From NCBI RefSeq assembly GCF_934772795.1, contig NZ_CAKVMR010000097.1, positions 1 to 5,121 of the forward strand: a stretch of 5,121 bases of DNA. Reading direction: 5' to 3'. Positions 1 through 5,121 of the stretch are shown piece after piece (position 1 is the stretch's first letter; the number at the start of each line of letters is the position of its first letter). The position numbers were made by a program, and so were the translations under genes. The notes below the pieces were generated by a model. That model was not told where the DNA came from and did not search any database. It was given only the letters and a program-made list of their open reading frames with translations. Origin of the DNA: an uncultured Holdemanella sp. GTDB taxonomy: Bacteria > Bacillota_I > Bacilli_A > Erysipelotrichales > Erysipelotrichaceae.

Positions 1-6
1 CGCAAA

Positions 7-57
7 AAAGTGGCTCAAAGCCTTTATACTAGGGCTTTGGACCACTTTATTTCTTTT
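7..57 (+). terminator. Intrinsic terminator of an upstream gene
   Basis: Bases 7-22 pair with 33-48 in a long stem (AAAGTGG...CAAAGCC against GGCTTTG...CCACTTT) with one C-A mismatch and one G-T wobble near the middle. A short loop lies around 25-30. A T-rich tail (ATTTCTTTTC) follows at 49-57. This is the classic shape of a Rho-independent terminator reading rightwards. The A-run at 4-9 would give a T-run on the other strand, so it may work in both directions. No coding sequence is visible before it. It most likely ends a gene left of the window and insulates the hyd operon from it. Confidence 0.82.
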
Positions 58-130
58 CTGGCTGTCAAAGACAGGATTATACCAAGAATTATGTTAAAAG
101 AGTATTAAATTATATTTAACTAACTATTAT

Positions 131-148
131 TTGTGAAATCAATCACAT
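131..148. promoter_or_regulatory. Palindromic operator, Rex-like or CRP/FNR-like
   Basis: TGTGA at 132-136 and TCACA at 143-147 form a perfect inverted repeat with a 6-base spacer. Known families: CRP/FNR regulators bind TGTGA-N6-TCACA, and Rex, the NADH/NAD+ sensor, binds TTGTGAA-N4-TTCACAA. The site matches 12 of the 14 defined Rex positions, with mismatches at 142 and 148. It matches all ten core CRP positions, and its right flank (ATTT) also resembles the E. coli CRP consensus. Both families commonly control fermentative and anaerobic genes, so either suits a hydrogenase maturation operon. Which protein binds cannot be decided from the sequence; that it is an operator is likely. Confidence 0.6.
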
Positions 149-153
149 TTTAG

Positions 154-174
154 TGTATGATATAAGATATAAAG
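154..174 (+). promoter_or_regulatory. Probable promoter -10 region of the hyd operon
   Basis: Two -10 candidates lie just downstream of the palindrome: TATGAT at 156-161 and TATAAA at 168-173. Neither has a convincing -35 box at 16-18 bases. With TATAAA, transcription would start near 180-181 and the palindrome would be centred at about -41, the class II position of a CRP/FNR-type activator. With TATGAT, the palindrome would cover the -35 region, which suits repression by a Rex-type protein. The stretch also contains a tandem 7-base repeat, GATATAA, at 159-165 and 166-172. The start site is inferred only. Confidence 0.45.
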
Positions 175-180
175 AAAATT

Positions 181-280
181 GCTCCCAACATTAAGAGAAT
201 TCTGCGTGAAAGGTGCTTATAAGAATTTGTAAGTATAACTATAGCTATGCTCTTTTTGTGTGGAGTATAGCTTTTCTTTT
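181..280 (+). promoter_or_regulatory. Structured 5' leader with terminator-like hairpin (candidate attenuator)
   Basis: If transcription starts near 180, the leader is about 115 bases long. A first weak stem pairs 198-203 (AATTCT) with 222-227 (AGAATT). A second, stronger stem pairs 243-252 with 263-272 (AGCTATGCTC against GAGTATAGCT, one G-T wobble). It is followed by TTTTCTTTT (272-280), the form of an intrinsic terminator, only four bases before the ribosome site. A competing stem can form between 232-237 (AGTATA) and 246-251 (TATGCT), which would break the terminator. No known riboswitch class is recognised. An alternative reading is a simple 5' stabilising hairpin. Confidence 0.45.
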
Positions 281-283
281 GAA

Positions 284-288
284 AGGAG
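284..288 (+). promoter_or_regulatory. Ribosome binding site of the first gene
   Basis: AGGAG lies six bases before the ATG at 295 and fixes that start. The bases AGGAGCT (284-290) can also pair with AGCTTTT (269-275), the descending arm and T-tail of the leader hairpin, so the site could be masked in one RNA fold. Confidence 0.85.
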
Positions 289-294
289 CTGAAT

Positions 295-552
295 ATGGAA
301 ACACGTGTTGCCGTGATGGGAATTATTGTAGAAGATACAAATGCAGTGAATTTATTGAATGAAATTCTTCATGAATATAGTGAATATATTATTGGAAGAA
401 TGGGAATTCCTTATAAACAAAAACATATAAGTGTAATTTCAATTGCGTTAGATGCCCCACAAAATACAATTGCTGCGTTGGCAGGTAAATTAGGAAATAT
501 AAAGGGAATTAGTGTTAAAACTGCCTATTCCAATGTGATCAGCCATGATTAA
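295..552 (+). CDS. TM1266-like putative iron-only hydrogenase system regulator
   Basis: An 85-residue protein recognised as the TM1266 family of small proteins encoded beside [FeFe]-hydrogenase maturation genes. Family hallmarks seen include the N-terminal strand ending in VED (residues 12-14), the helix with LNEILHEYSEYIIGRMGIP (20-38), and the AALAGKLGNIKGISVKTAYS region (60-79). Length matches the family, about 80-90 residues. The Thermotoga protein has a compact ACT/NikR-C-like alpha/beta fold, from memory. There is no DNA-binding domain, signal peptide or membrane segment, so regulation, if real, would go through a ligand or a partner; the role is unproven. AGGAG at 284-288 supports the start. 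The last eight bases overlap hydE, so the two are probably coupled in translation. Confidence 0.9.
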   Translation: METRVAVMGIIVEDTNAVNLLNEILHEYSEYIIGRMGIPYKQKHISVISIALDAPQNTIAALAGKLGNIKGISVKTAYSNVISHD

Positions 553-1588
553 GGCGTATCAGTTGATTGATAAACTTGAAAGAGAACACTCTTTAAGTTT
601 ATTTGAATATCAAACTTTAATTGAAGCTGAAAACGATGCTTTACGCTTATATGCTGCTAATAAAGCGAAAGAACAAGCTACGTTAATATATGGGAATTCA
701 GTCTATGTACGTGGCTTAATTGAAGTAGGAAACTATTGTCGTAATGACTGCTTTTATTGTGGAATTCGAAAATCAAATTCGCATTGTGATCGCTATATAT
801 TAGATGAAGAAGATATTATGCATTGCTGCAAAGAAGGTTATGAACTTGGTTTTCGCACTTTTGTTTTGCAAGGTGGCGAAGGAATTTATAAAAAGGATTT
901 TGTCACAAACATTGTGAAGAAAATTCATAATCTATATCCAGAATGTGCAATTACCCTTTCTTTAGGTGAAGAAGATAGAGATACATATCAGGCTTGGTAT
1001 GATGCGGGAGCCGATCGTTATTTATTAAGACATGAAACGGCTAGTAAAAATCATTATGAAAAGTTGCATCCAAAGAATATGTCTTTTGATCATCGTATGC
1101 AGTGCTTAAAAGACTTAAAGGAAATTGGCTATCAAGTAGGCTGTGGCTTTATGGTAGGTTCACCTTATCAGACAAGTGAAACTTTAGCGATGGATTTGAA
1201 ATTTATAGAAACGTTTAAACCGGATATGTGTGGAATTGGCCCATTTATTTCGCAAAAGGATACACCATTTAAAGATATGGCAAGTGGAACTTTGAATCAA
1301 ACTTTATTCTTATTATCTTTGATTCGCTTGATTCAACCAAACATTTTACTTCCTGCTACAACGGCTTTAGGAACGATTGATCCTCAAGGAAGAGAAAAGG
1401 GAATTCTTGCAGGGGCCAATGTGGTTATGCCTAATTTATCGCCGGTGAGCGTTAGAAAAAAATATGCGTTGTATGATAATAAAATCTGTACAGGCGAAGA
1501 AAGTGCAGAATGTAAAGATTGTTTATCAAGGCGTATGGATTCAATAGGATACAAGATCGTAACTGATCGTGGAGATATAAAAAAATAA
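545..1588 (+). CDS. hydE: [FeFe]-hydrogenase H-cluster radical SAM maturase HydE
   Basis: A 347-residue radical SAM enzyme, the usual length for HydE. The SAM-binding [4Fe-4S] motif CRNDCFYC has cysteines at 65, 69 and 72. A GGE motif that helps bind SAM lies at 110-112. The HydE signature YLLRHETAS is at 159-167. A second cysteine set, C315-X7-C323-X2-C326, matches the accessory cluster site of Thermotoga HydE, which many homologues lack. In current models HydE acts on the iron-cysteine-(CO)2(CN) complex made by HydG on the way to the two-iron subcluster; it is cytosolic. The start overlaps the TM1266-like gene by eight bases and has no clear Shine-Dalgarno sequence, so translation likely depends on coupling. 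It is distinguished from BioB and related paralogues by the RHETA motif and the operon context. Confidence 0.96.
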   Translation: MIKAYQLIDKLEREHSLSLFEYQTLIEAENDALRLYAANKAKEQATLIYGNSVYVRGLIEVGNYCRNDCFYCGIRKSNSHCDRYILDEEDIMHCCKEGYELGFRTFVLQGGEGIYKKDFVTNIVKKIHNLYPECAITLSLGEEDRDTYQAWYDAGADRYLLRHETASKNHYEKLHPKNMSFDHRMQCLKDLKEIGYQVGCGFMVGSPYQTSETLAMDLKFIETFKPDMCGIGPFISQKDTPFKDMASGTLNQTLFLLSLIRLIQPNILLPATTALGTIDPQGREKGILAGANVVMPNLSPVSVRKKYALYDNKICTGEESAECKDCLSRRMDSIGYKIVTDRGDIKK

Positions 1589-1590
1589 AA

Positions 1591-1596
1591 AAGGAG
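1591..1596 (+). promoter_or_regulatory. Strong ribosome binding site of hydG
   Basis: AAGGAG ends eight bases before the hydG ATG at 1605, within the 16-base gap after the hydE stop codon. It gives hydG independent, probably strong, initiation, unlike hydE and hydF, whose sites are weak or absent. Confidence 0.85.
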
Positions 1597-1604
1597 ACAT
1601 AAAA

Positions 1605-3053
1605 ATGAGTAATTATAACCCAAAATCATTAAAGGCAGAAGAATTTATTAGTCATGAAGAAATTCTTGAAACAATTGAATATGCCGAAAAGAACAAACAC
1701 AATGTAGAATTGATCGATAAAATTTTAAATAAGGCTCGTCCACAAAAGACAGAGCATGGTGTTCATTGTGAAGGTTTGACACACCGTGAAGCAAGTGTAT
1801 TATTGGCTTGTGACATTCCTGAAAAAGTAGAGGAAATGTATAAGCTTGCCAATGAAATCAAACAGGCATTTTATGGAAATCGTATTGTGATGTTTGCCCC
1901 ATTGTATTTATCCAACTATTGTGTAAATGGATGTGTATATTGTCCTTATCACATGAAGAATAAACATATCAAACGTATTAAATTAACCCAAGATCAGATT
2001 CGTGATGAAGTGATTGCACTACAAGATATGGGGCATAAGCGTTTGGCTATTGAAGCAGGTGAAGATCCAGTACACAATTCAATTGAATATATCTTGGATT
2101 CTATTAAAACCATTTATTCAATCCAACATAAGAATGGTGCAATTCGCCGTGTCAATGTAAATATTGCAGCTACAACGGTAGAAAATTATCGCAAGTTAAA
2201 GGAAGCTGGAATTGGAACTTATATTTTATTCCAAGAAACATACAATAAAAAGAGTTATTTAGAGTTGCATCCAACAGGACCTAAACATGATTATGACTAT
2301 CATACAGAAGCAATGGATAGAGCTATGGAAGGTGGAATTGATGATGTTGGATTAGGGGTGTTATTCGGTCTAGAAGGATATCAATATGAATTTGCCGGCT
2401 TAATGATGCATGCAGAACACTTAGAAGCTGTTCATGGTGTAGGTCCACACACAATTAGTGTGCCTCGTGTAAAACATGCAGATGATATTGATCCAGAAGC
2501 GTTTGATAATAGTTTGGATGATGAAATCTTTGAAAAGATTGCAGCATGTATCCGTATTGCCGTTCCATATACTGGAATGATTATTTCTACACGTGAATCA
2601 CAAGATGTTCGTGAAAAGATGCTTCACTTAGGTGTATCTCAAATTAGTGGGGCAAGTCGTACATCTGTTGGTGGATATACAGAAGAAGAGCGTCCTCATG
2701 ATTCAGAACAATTTGATGTATCTGATCAAAGAACATTGGATGAAGTTGTGAACTGGTTGATGGAGTTAGGTTACATTCCATCTTTCTGTACGGCATGTTA
2801 TAGAGAAGGAAGAACAGGAGACCGTTTCATGTCTTTGTGTAAGACAGGACAAATTCAAAACTGCTGCCATCCTAACGCATTGATGACTTTATGTGAATAT
2901 TTAGTTGATTATGCGAGTGAAGATACAAAGAAGATTGGTTTTGAGTTGATTGAAAAAGAATTGAACAAGATTCCAAATGCGAAAGCTCAACAAATTGCTC
3001 GTGACAATGTGGATGCGATCAAGTCAAGCAATCGTAGAGATTTCAGGTTCTAA
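1605..3053 (+). CDS. hydG: [FeFe]-hydrogenase H-cluster radical SAM maturase HydG (tyrosine lyase)
   Basis: A 482-residue radical SAM tyrosine lyase. HydG cleaves L-tyrosine into p-cresol and a fragment that yields the CO and CN- ligands, delivered on an iron-cysteine complex. The SAM cluster motif CVNGCVYC has cysteines 106, 110 and 113. GED (152-154) sits at the SAM-binding position. The C-terminal motif C395-X2-C398-X22-C421 is the auxiliary cluster site that separates HydG from its relative ThiH. Flanking text such as ISGASRTSVGGY (347-358) and FCTACYREGRTGDRFM (394-409) is typical of HydG. Length is normal and no key residue is missing. The start is fixed by AAGGAG at 1591-1596. It lies 16 bases after hydE and two bases before hydF, and should be cytosolic. 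Confidence 0.97.
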   Translation: MSNYNPKSLKAEEFISHEEILETIEYAEKNKHNVELIDKILNKARPQKTEHGVHCEGLTHREASVLLACDIPEKVEEMYKLANEIKQAFYGNRIVMFAPLYLSNYCVNGCVYCPYHMKNKHIKRIKLTQDQIRDEVIALQDMGHKRLAIEAGEDPVHNSIEYILDSIKTIYSIQHKNGAIRRVNVNIAATTVENYRKLKEAGIGTYILFQETYNKKSYLELHPTGPKHDYDYHTEAMDRAMEGGIDDVGLGVLFGLEGYQYEFAGLMMHAEHLEAVHGVGPHTISVPRVKHADDIDPEAFDNSLDDEIFEKIAACIRIAVPYTGMIISTRESQDVREKMLHLGVSQISGASRTSVGGYTEEERPHDSEQFDVSDQRTLDEVVNWLMELGYIPSFCTACYREGRTGDRFMSLCKTGQIQNCCHPNALMTLCEYLVDYASEDTKKIGFELIEKELNKIPNAKAQQIARDNVDAIKSSNRRDFRF

Positions 3054-3055
3054 TT

Positions 3056-4228
3056 ATGTCAAACTTAAATAGTACGATAAGCGCAAATCGTACACACATT
3101 GGATTTTTCGGTTTAAGAAATGCTGGAAAATCCAGTGTAGTCAATGCGATTACCAACCAGAGTATGTCTTTAGTTTCAGATATAAAGGGAACTACAACAG
3201 ACCCTGTAAAGAAATCAATGGAAATCTTACCAATTGGACCTGTTGTGATTGTGGATACTCCAGGTATGGATGATGAAGGCACTTTGGGTGAATTGAGAAT
3301 CAAAAGAACGTTAGAAGTTTTAAAAACAATTGATATGGCCGTGTTGGTCGTTGATGCAAGTGTGGGTCTACAAAAAGTAGATTTGGATTTGATTGACATG
3401 TTTAAAGAAAATAAATTACCTTATTTTATAGTTTTTAATAAGTGTGATTTGATTAAGGAAAAGAAAGAACTGGCTTCTAATGAAATCTATGTGAGTGCGC
3501 TAAATAATGAAAATATAGATGGATTAAAAAATTTGTTGGCTAGTGTCGTAAAGAAACAGGAAGAAAAGACAATTATTGGGGATTTAATTGATTCTGGCGA
3601 TGTCGTTGTGCTTGTTATTCCAATTGATCAATCGGCTCCTAAAGGAAGATTGATTTTGCCACAACAACTTGTATTAAGAGATATCTTAGATCATCATGCG
3701 ATTGGTATGACTTGTCAGGTAGAAGAATTGGATGCAACCTTAAAGAAGGTAACTCCTAGACTTGTTATCACAGATTCCCAAGCTTTTAATAGGGTAAGTC
3801 AAATTGTGGATACATCTATTCATTTGACTTCTTTCTCTATCCTTATGGCACGCTTAAAAGGAAGCTTACCTACAGTGCTTGAAGGGGCCAACAAGCTAGA
3901 TCATCTGCAAGATGGGGATTGTGTATTGATTAGTGAAGGGTGTACGCACCATAGACAGTGTGGTGATATTGGCACGGACAAGCTGCCAAAATGGATCTTG
4001 AATTATACAAAGAAGAATGTAACTTTTGAATTTACTTCTGGACAAGGATTTAAAGAAGATCTTTCAAAATATAGTGTTGTGATTCATTGTGGTGCATGTA
4101 TGTTAAATGAAAAAGAAGTGCAGTCTCGCGTAAAGGAGTGTAAGAAACAGCATGTGCCATTCACAAATTATGGTATTGCGATTGCGAAAATGAACGGGAT
4201 TTTAGATCGTTCAGTAGAGGTGCTTTAG
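3056..4228 (+). CDS. hydF: [FeFe]-hydrogenase H-cluster maturation GTPase HydF
   Basis: A 390-residue scaffold GTPase that receives the products of HydG and HydE and transfers the two-iron subcluster to apo-HydA. The N-terminal Era/TrmE-like GTPase domain (about 12-170) shows G1 GLRNAGKS (19-26), a G2 threonine near 46-48, G3 DTPG (67-70), G4 NKCD (128-131) and G5 SAL (147-149). A middle dimerisation domain follows (about 180-275). The C-terminal cluster domain carries C296-X-H298 and, 45 residues on, H344-C345-X2-C348, the known HydF motif; C302 is an extra nearby cysteine. The start lies two bases after the hydG stop codon with only a weak AGG (3045-3047) upstream, so translational coupling to hydG is likely. 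The N-terminus (NSTISANRTHIGFFG) matches the family, supporting this start. Confidence 0.96.
   Translation: MSNLNSTISANRTHIGFFGLRNAGKSSVVNAITNQSMSLVSDIKGTTTDPVKKSMEILPIGPVVIVDTPGMDDEGTLGELRIKRTLEVLKTIDMAVLVVDASVGLQKVDLDLIDMFKENKLPYFIVFNKCDLIKEKKELASNEIYVSALNNENIDGLKNLLASVVKKQEEKTIIGDLIDSGDVVVLVIPIDQSAPKGRLILPQQLVLRDILDHHAIGMTCQVEELDATLKKVTPRLVITDSQAFNRVSQIVDTSIHLTSFSILMARLKGSLPTVLEGANKLDHLQDGDCVLISEGCTHHRQCGDIGTDKLPKWILNYTKKNVTFEFTSGQGFKEDLSKYSVVIHCGACMLNEKEVQSRVKECKKQHVPFTNYGIAIAKMNGILDRSVEVL
4216..4222 (+). promoter_or_regulatory. Ribosome binding site inside the end of hydF
   Basis: AGAGGTG lies in the last codons of hydF, six bases before the ATG at 4229. It supports that start for the peptidase and shows it can be initiated directly by ribosomes as well as by re-initiation at the hydF stop codon. 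Confidence 0.7.
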
Positions 4229-5044
4229 ATGAAGAAAATATATATATCAGCCGATATTGAAGGTATTTGGGGAAATAGTAATCCGGCAAATACAGCTAAA
4301 AATGGATACTTATATTCTGAATATTGTACAAATATGATGAATGAAGTCAATCTTGTGATTGATTTATTATTTCAAAATGGCGTCGAAGAAGTTGTAGTCA
4401 ATGATAGTCATGGAAATATGGATAACCTCCTTCCTTCAAAATTAGATTCTAGAGCAGCTTTTGTAGCGGCAAATGGAGCTTATAAGGAATTTGGAATGAT
4501 GGAAGGTTTAGATGATTCTTTTGATGGAGCACTATTTATCGGATATCATTCTCGTTGTAACTCATCAGGCGTAATGGCTCATACAATTTGGGGTACTATG
4601 GTACGAAAAGTTGTCGTAGATGGAAAAGAACTTGGTGAAAGTGGTATAAATCGTTTATTAGCAGATGAATTTGGAGTACCCGTTATCTTGGCAAGTGGTG
4701 ATAGTGAATATGGTAAGCAAGTAGAAGAAGAACTTGGTTGTGTATTTGTGGAAACAAAGAAAACATTAAACAATCAATGTGCTTTGTGTTGTAGCTTTAA
4801 TGAGTTGAAGAATAGATATACATATGCTATTCAAGAAGCATTAAAAGTAGATGAAAAACCAACTTTATCTTCGTCTCATACAATGGACATTACTTTCCAT
4901 CATAGTCGTAATGCCGATTTTGTATCGCGAATGGACAATGTAGAAAAGATGGATGATTGTACGGTTCGTATAAAAAAAGAAACATATAAGGATTTATATG
5001 CATTGATGCGTTTTGTGATCAAAGTTTGTAATGCGTATGCCTAG
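4229..5044 (+). CDS. M55 family metallopeptidase, DppA-like D-aminopeptidase
   Basis: A 271-residue protein close in length to Bacillus subtilis DppA (274), a zinc-dependent D-aminopeptidase of family M55 that releases N-terminal D-amino acids from short peptides and forms a ring-shaped decamer. The family pattern is present: SADIEG with D9 and E11, NDSHG with H61, GYHS with H107, and HTIWG with H118, the position of the nucleophilic histidine in DppA; E137 in LGESG probably completes the metal site. No signal peptide is seen, so it should be cytosolic. An unusual cysteine group, C184-X2-C187-C188, adds to C110 and C171. The start codon abuts the hydF TAG with no gap. Real substrate specificity cannot be read from the sequence, and its place in a hydrogenase maturation operon is unexplained; recycling of peptides or amino acids is one guess. 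Confidence 0.87.
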   Translation: MKKIYISADIEGIWGNSNPANTAKNGYLYSEYCTNMMNEVNLVIDLLFQNGVEEVVVNDSHGNMDNLLPSKLDSRAAFVAANGAYKEFGMMEGLDDSFDGALFIGYHSRCNSSGVMAHTIWGTMVRKVVVDGKELGESGINRLLADEFGVPVILASGDSEYGKQVEEELGCVFVETKKTLNNQCALCCSFNELKNRYTYAIQEALKVDEKPTLSSSHTMDITFHHSRNADFVSRMDNVEKMDDCTVRIKKETYKDLYALMRFVIKVCNAYA

Positions 5045-5053
5045 AAATAAAGA

Positions 5054-5092
5054 AAACCATTCTAGTGTTGGCGTCTAGAATGGTTTCTTTTT
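5054..5092 (+). terminator. Intrinsic terminator closing the operon
   Basis: AAACCATTCTAG (5054-5065) pairs perfectly with CTAGAATGGTTT (5075-5086) around a nine-base loop. The 12-bp stem is followed by CTTTTT (5087-5092) and further T-rich sequence. It begins nine bases after the peptidase stop codon. The A-rich left flank (AATAAAGAAA) means it may also terminate leftward transcription. Confidence 0.93.
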
Positions 5093-5108
5093 GTTTATTA
5101 TTATTTTT

Positions 5109-5121
5109 AGGAGAGAGATAT
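5109..5121 (+). promoter_or_regulatory. Ribosome binding site of the next gene, cut by the window end
   Basis: AGGAG at 5109-5113 is followed by GAGAGAT and the final bases AT at 5120-5121. If base 5122 is G, an ATG would start at 5120 with an ideal six-base spacing. That base is outside the window, so the start is a prediction. Only 16 bases separate the terminator tail from this site. Confidence 0.5.

Noticed and set aside
93..110. Clostridial-type Rex site (TTGTTAA-N4-TTAACAA)
   Set aside because: A left half TGTTAA is present at 92-97, but the right half at the required spacing does not match; the site at 131-148 is much better.
181..294. Known riboswitch in the leader (SAM, TPP, preQ1 or molybdenum cofactor type)
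   Set aside because: None of the conserved core sequences I know for these classes is present; only the terminator-like platform is supported.
1384..1629. Minus-strand open frame of 81 codons over the end of hydE
   Set aside because: It lies almost entirely antisense to a well-supported gene, has no recognisable protein family, and crosses the hydG start region.
1605..3053. Thiamine enzyme ThiH instead of HydG
   Set aside because: The C-terminal C-X2-C-X22-C site, the length and the hydE/hydF neighbours fit HydG; ThiH lacks that auxiliary cluster motif.
3043..3399. Minus-strand open frame of 118 codons over the start of hydF
   Set aside because: Antisense to the conserved GTPase domain; its serine/threonine- and isoleucine-rich composition is what the reverse of hydF gives, and no family is recognised.
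4579..4773. Minus-strand open frame of 64 codons inside the peptidase gene
   Set aside because: Antisense to conserved M55 sequence, biased composition and no context for expression.
1..5121. CRISPR arrays, tRNA or rRNA genes, insertion sequences
   Set aside because: No regularly spaced repeats, no cloverleaf or rRNA-like segments, and no transposase or long terminal inverted repeats were seen; coding density and composition are uniform.

Overview
The window holds one complete, AT-rich, plus-strand operon of five genes. It encodes the accessory proteins that build the active-site H-cluster of [FeFe]-hydrogenase, followed by a putative D-aminopeptidase. The low G+C content, the strong AGGAG-type ribosome sites, the intrinsic terminators with T-runs and the fermentative function all point to an anaerobic low-GC Bacillota (Firmicutes) member. 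An Erysipelotrichia- or Clostridia-type gut anaerobe is my guess; nothing in the window fixes the genus.

Layout: 1-57 is an intrinsic terminator, probably ending an upstream gene outside the window. 58-294 is the control region and 5' leader. It has a near-perfect TGTGA-N6-TCACA palindrome (Rex-like or CRP/FNR-like), possible -10 elements, and a second terminator-like hairpin directly in front of the first ribosome site. Next come a TM1266-type small putative regulator (295-552), hydE (545-1588), hydG (1605-3053), hydF (3056-4228) and an M55/DppA-like metallopeptidase (4229-5044). A strong intrinsic terminator (about 5054-5092) closes the operon. A ribosome site at 5109-5113 announces another gene that probably starts at the last bases of the window.

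How the genes work together: HydG splits tyrosine to make the CO and CN- ligands on an iron-cysteine complex. HydE, a second radical SAM enzyme, processes that product. HydF, a GTPase with an iron-sulfur scaffold, assembles the two-iron subcluster and delivers it to apo-HydA. All key cysteine, GTPase and metal-ligand motifs of the three maturases are intact. The hydrogenase structural gene hydA is not in the window. TM1266-like proteins travel with these genes and are named as putative regulators, but their mechanism is unknown. The M55 peptidase starts at the base after the hydF stop codon, so it is co-transcribed; its link to hydrogenase maturation is unexplained.

The most interesting parts are the control region (redox-type operator plus possible attenuator and ribosome-site-masking hairpins) and the peptidase tied into a maturation operon. 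The maturases themselves look canonical.
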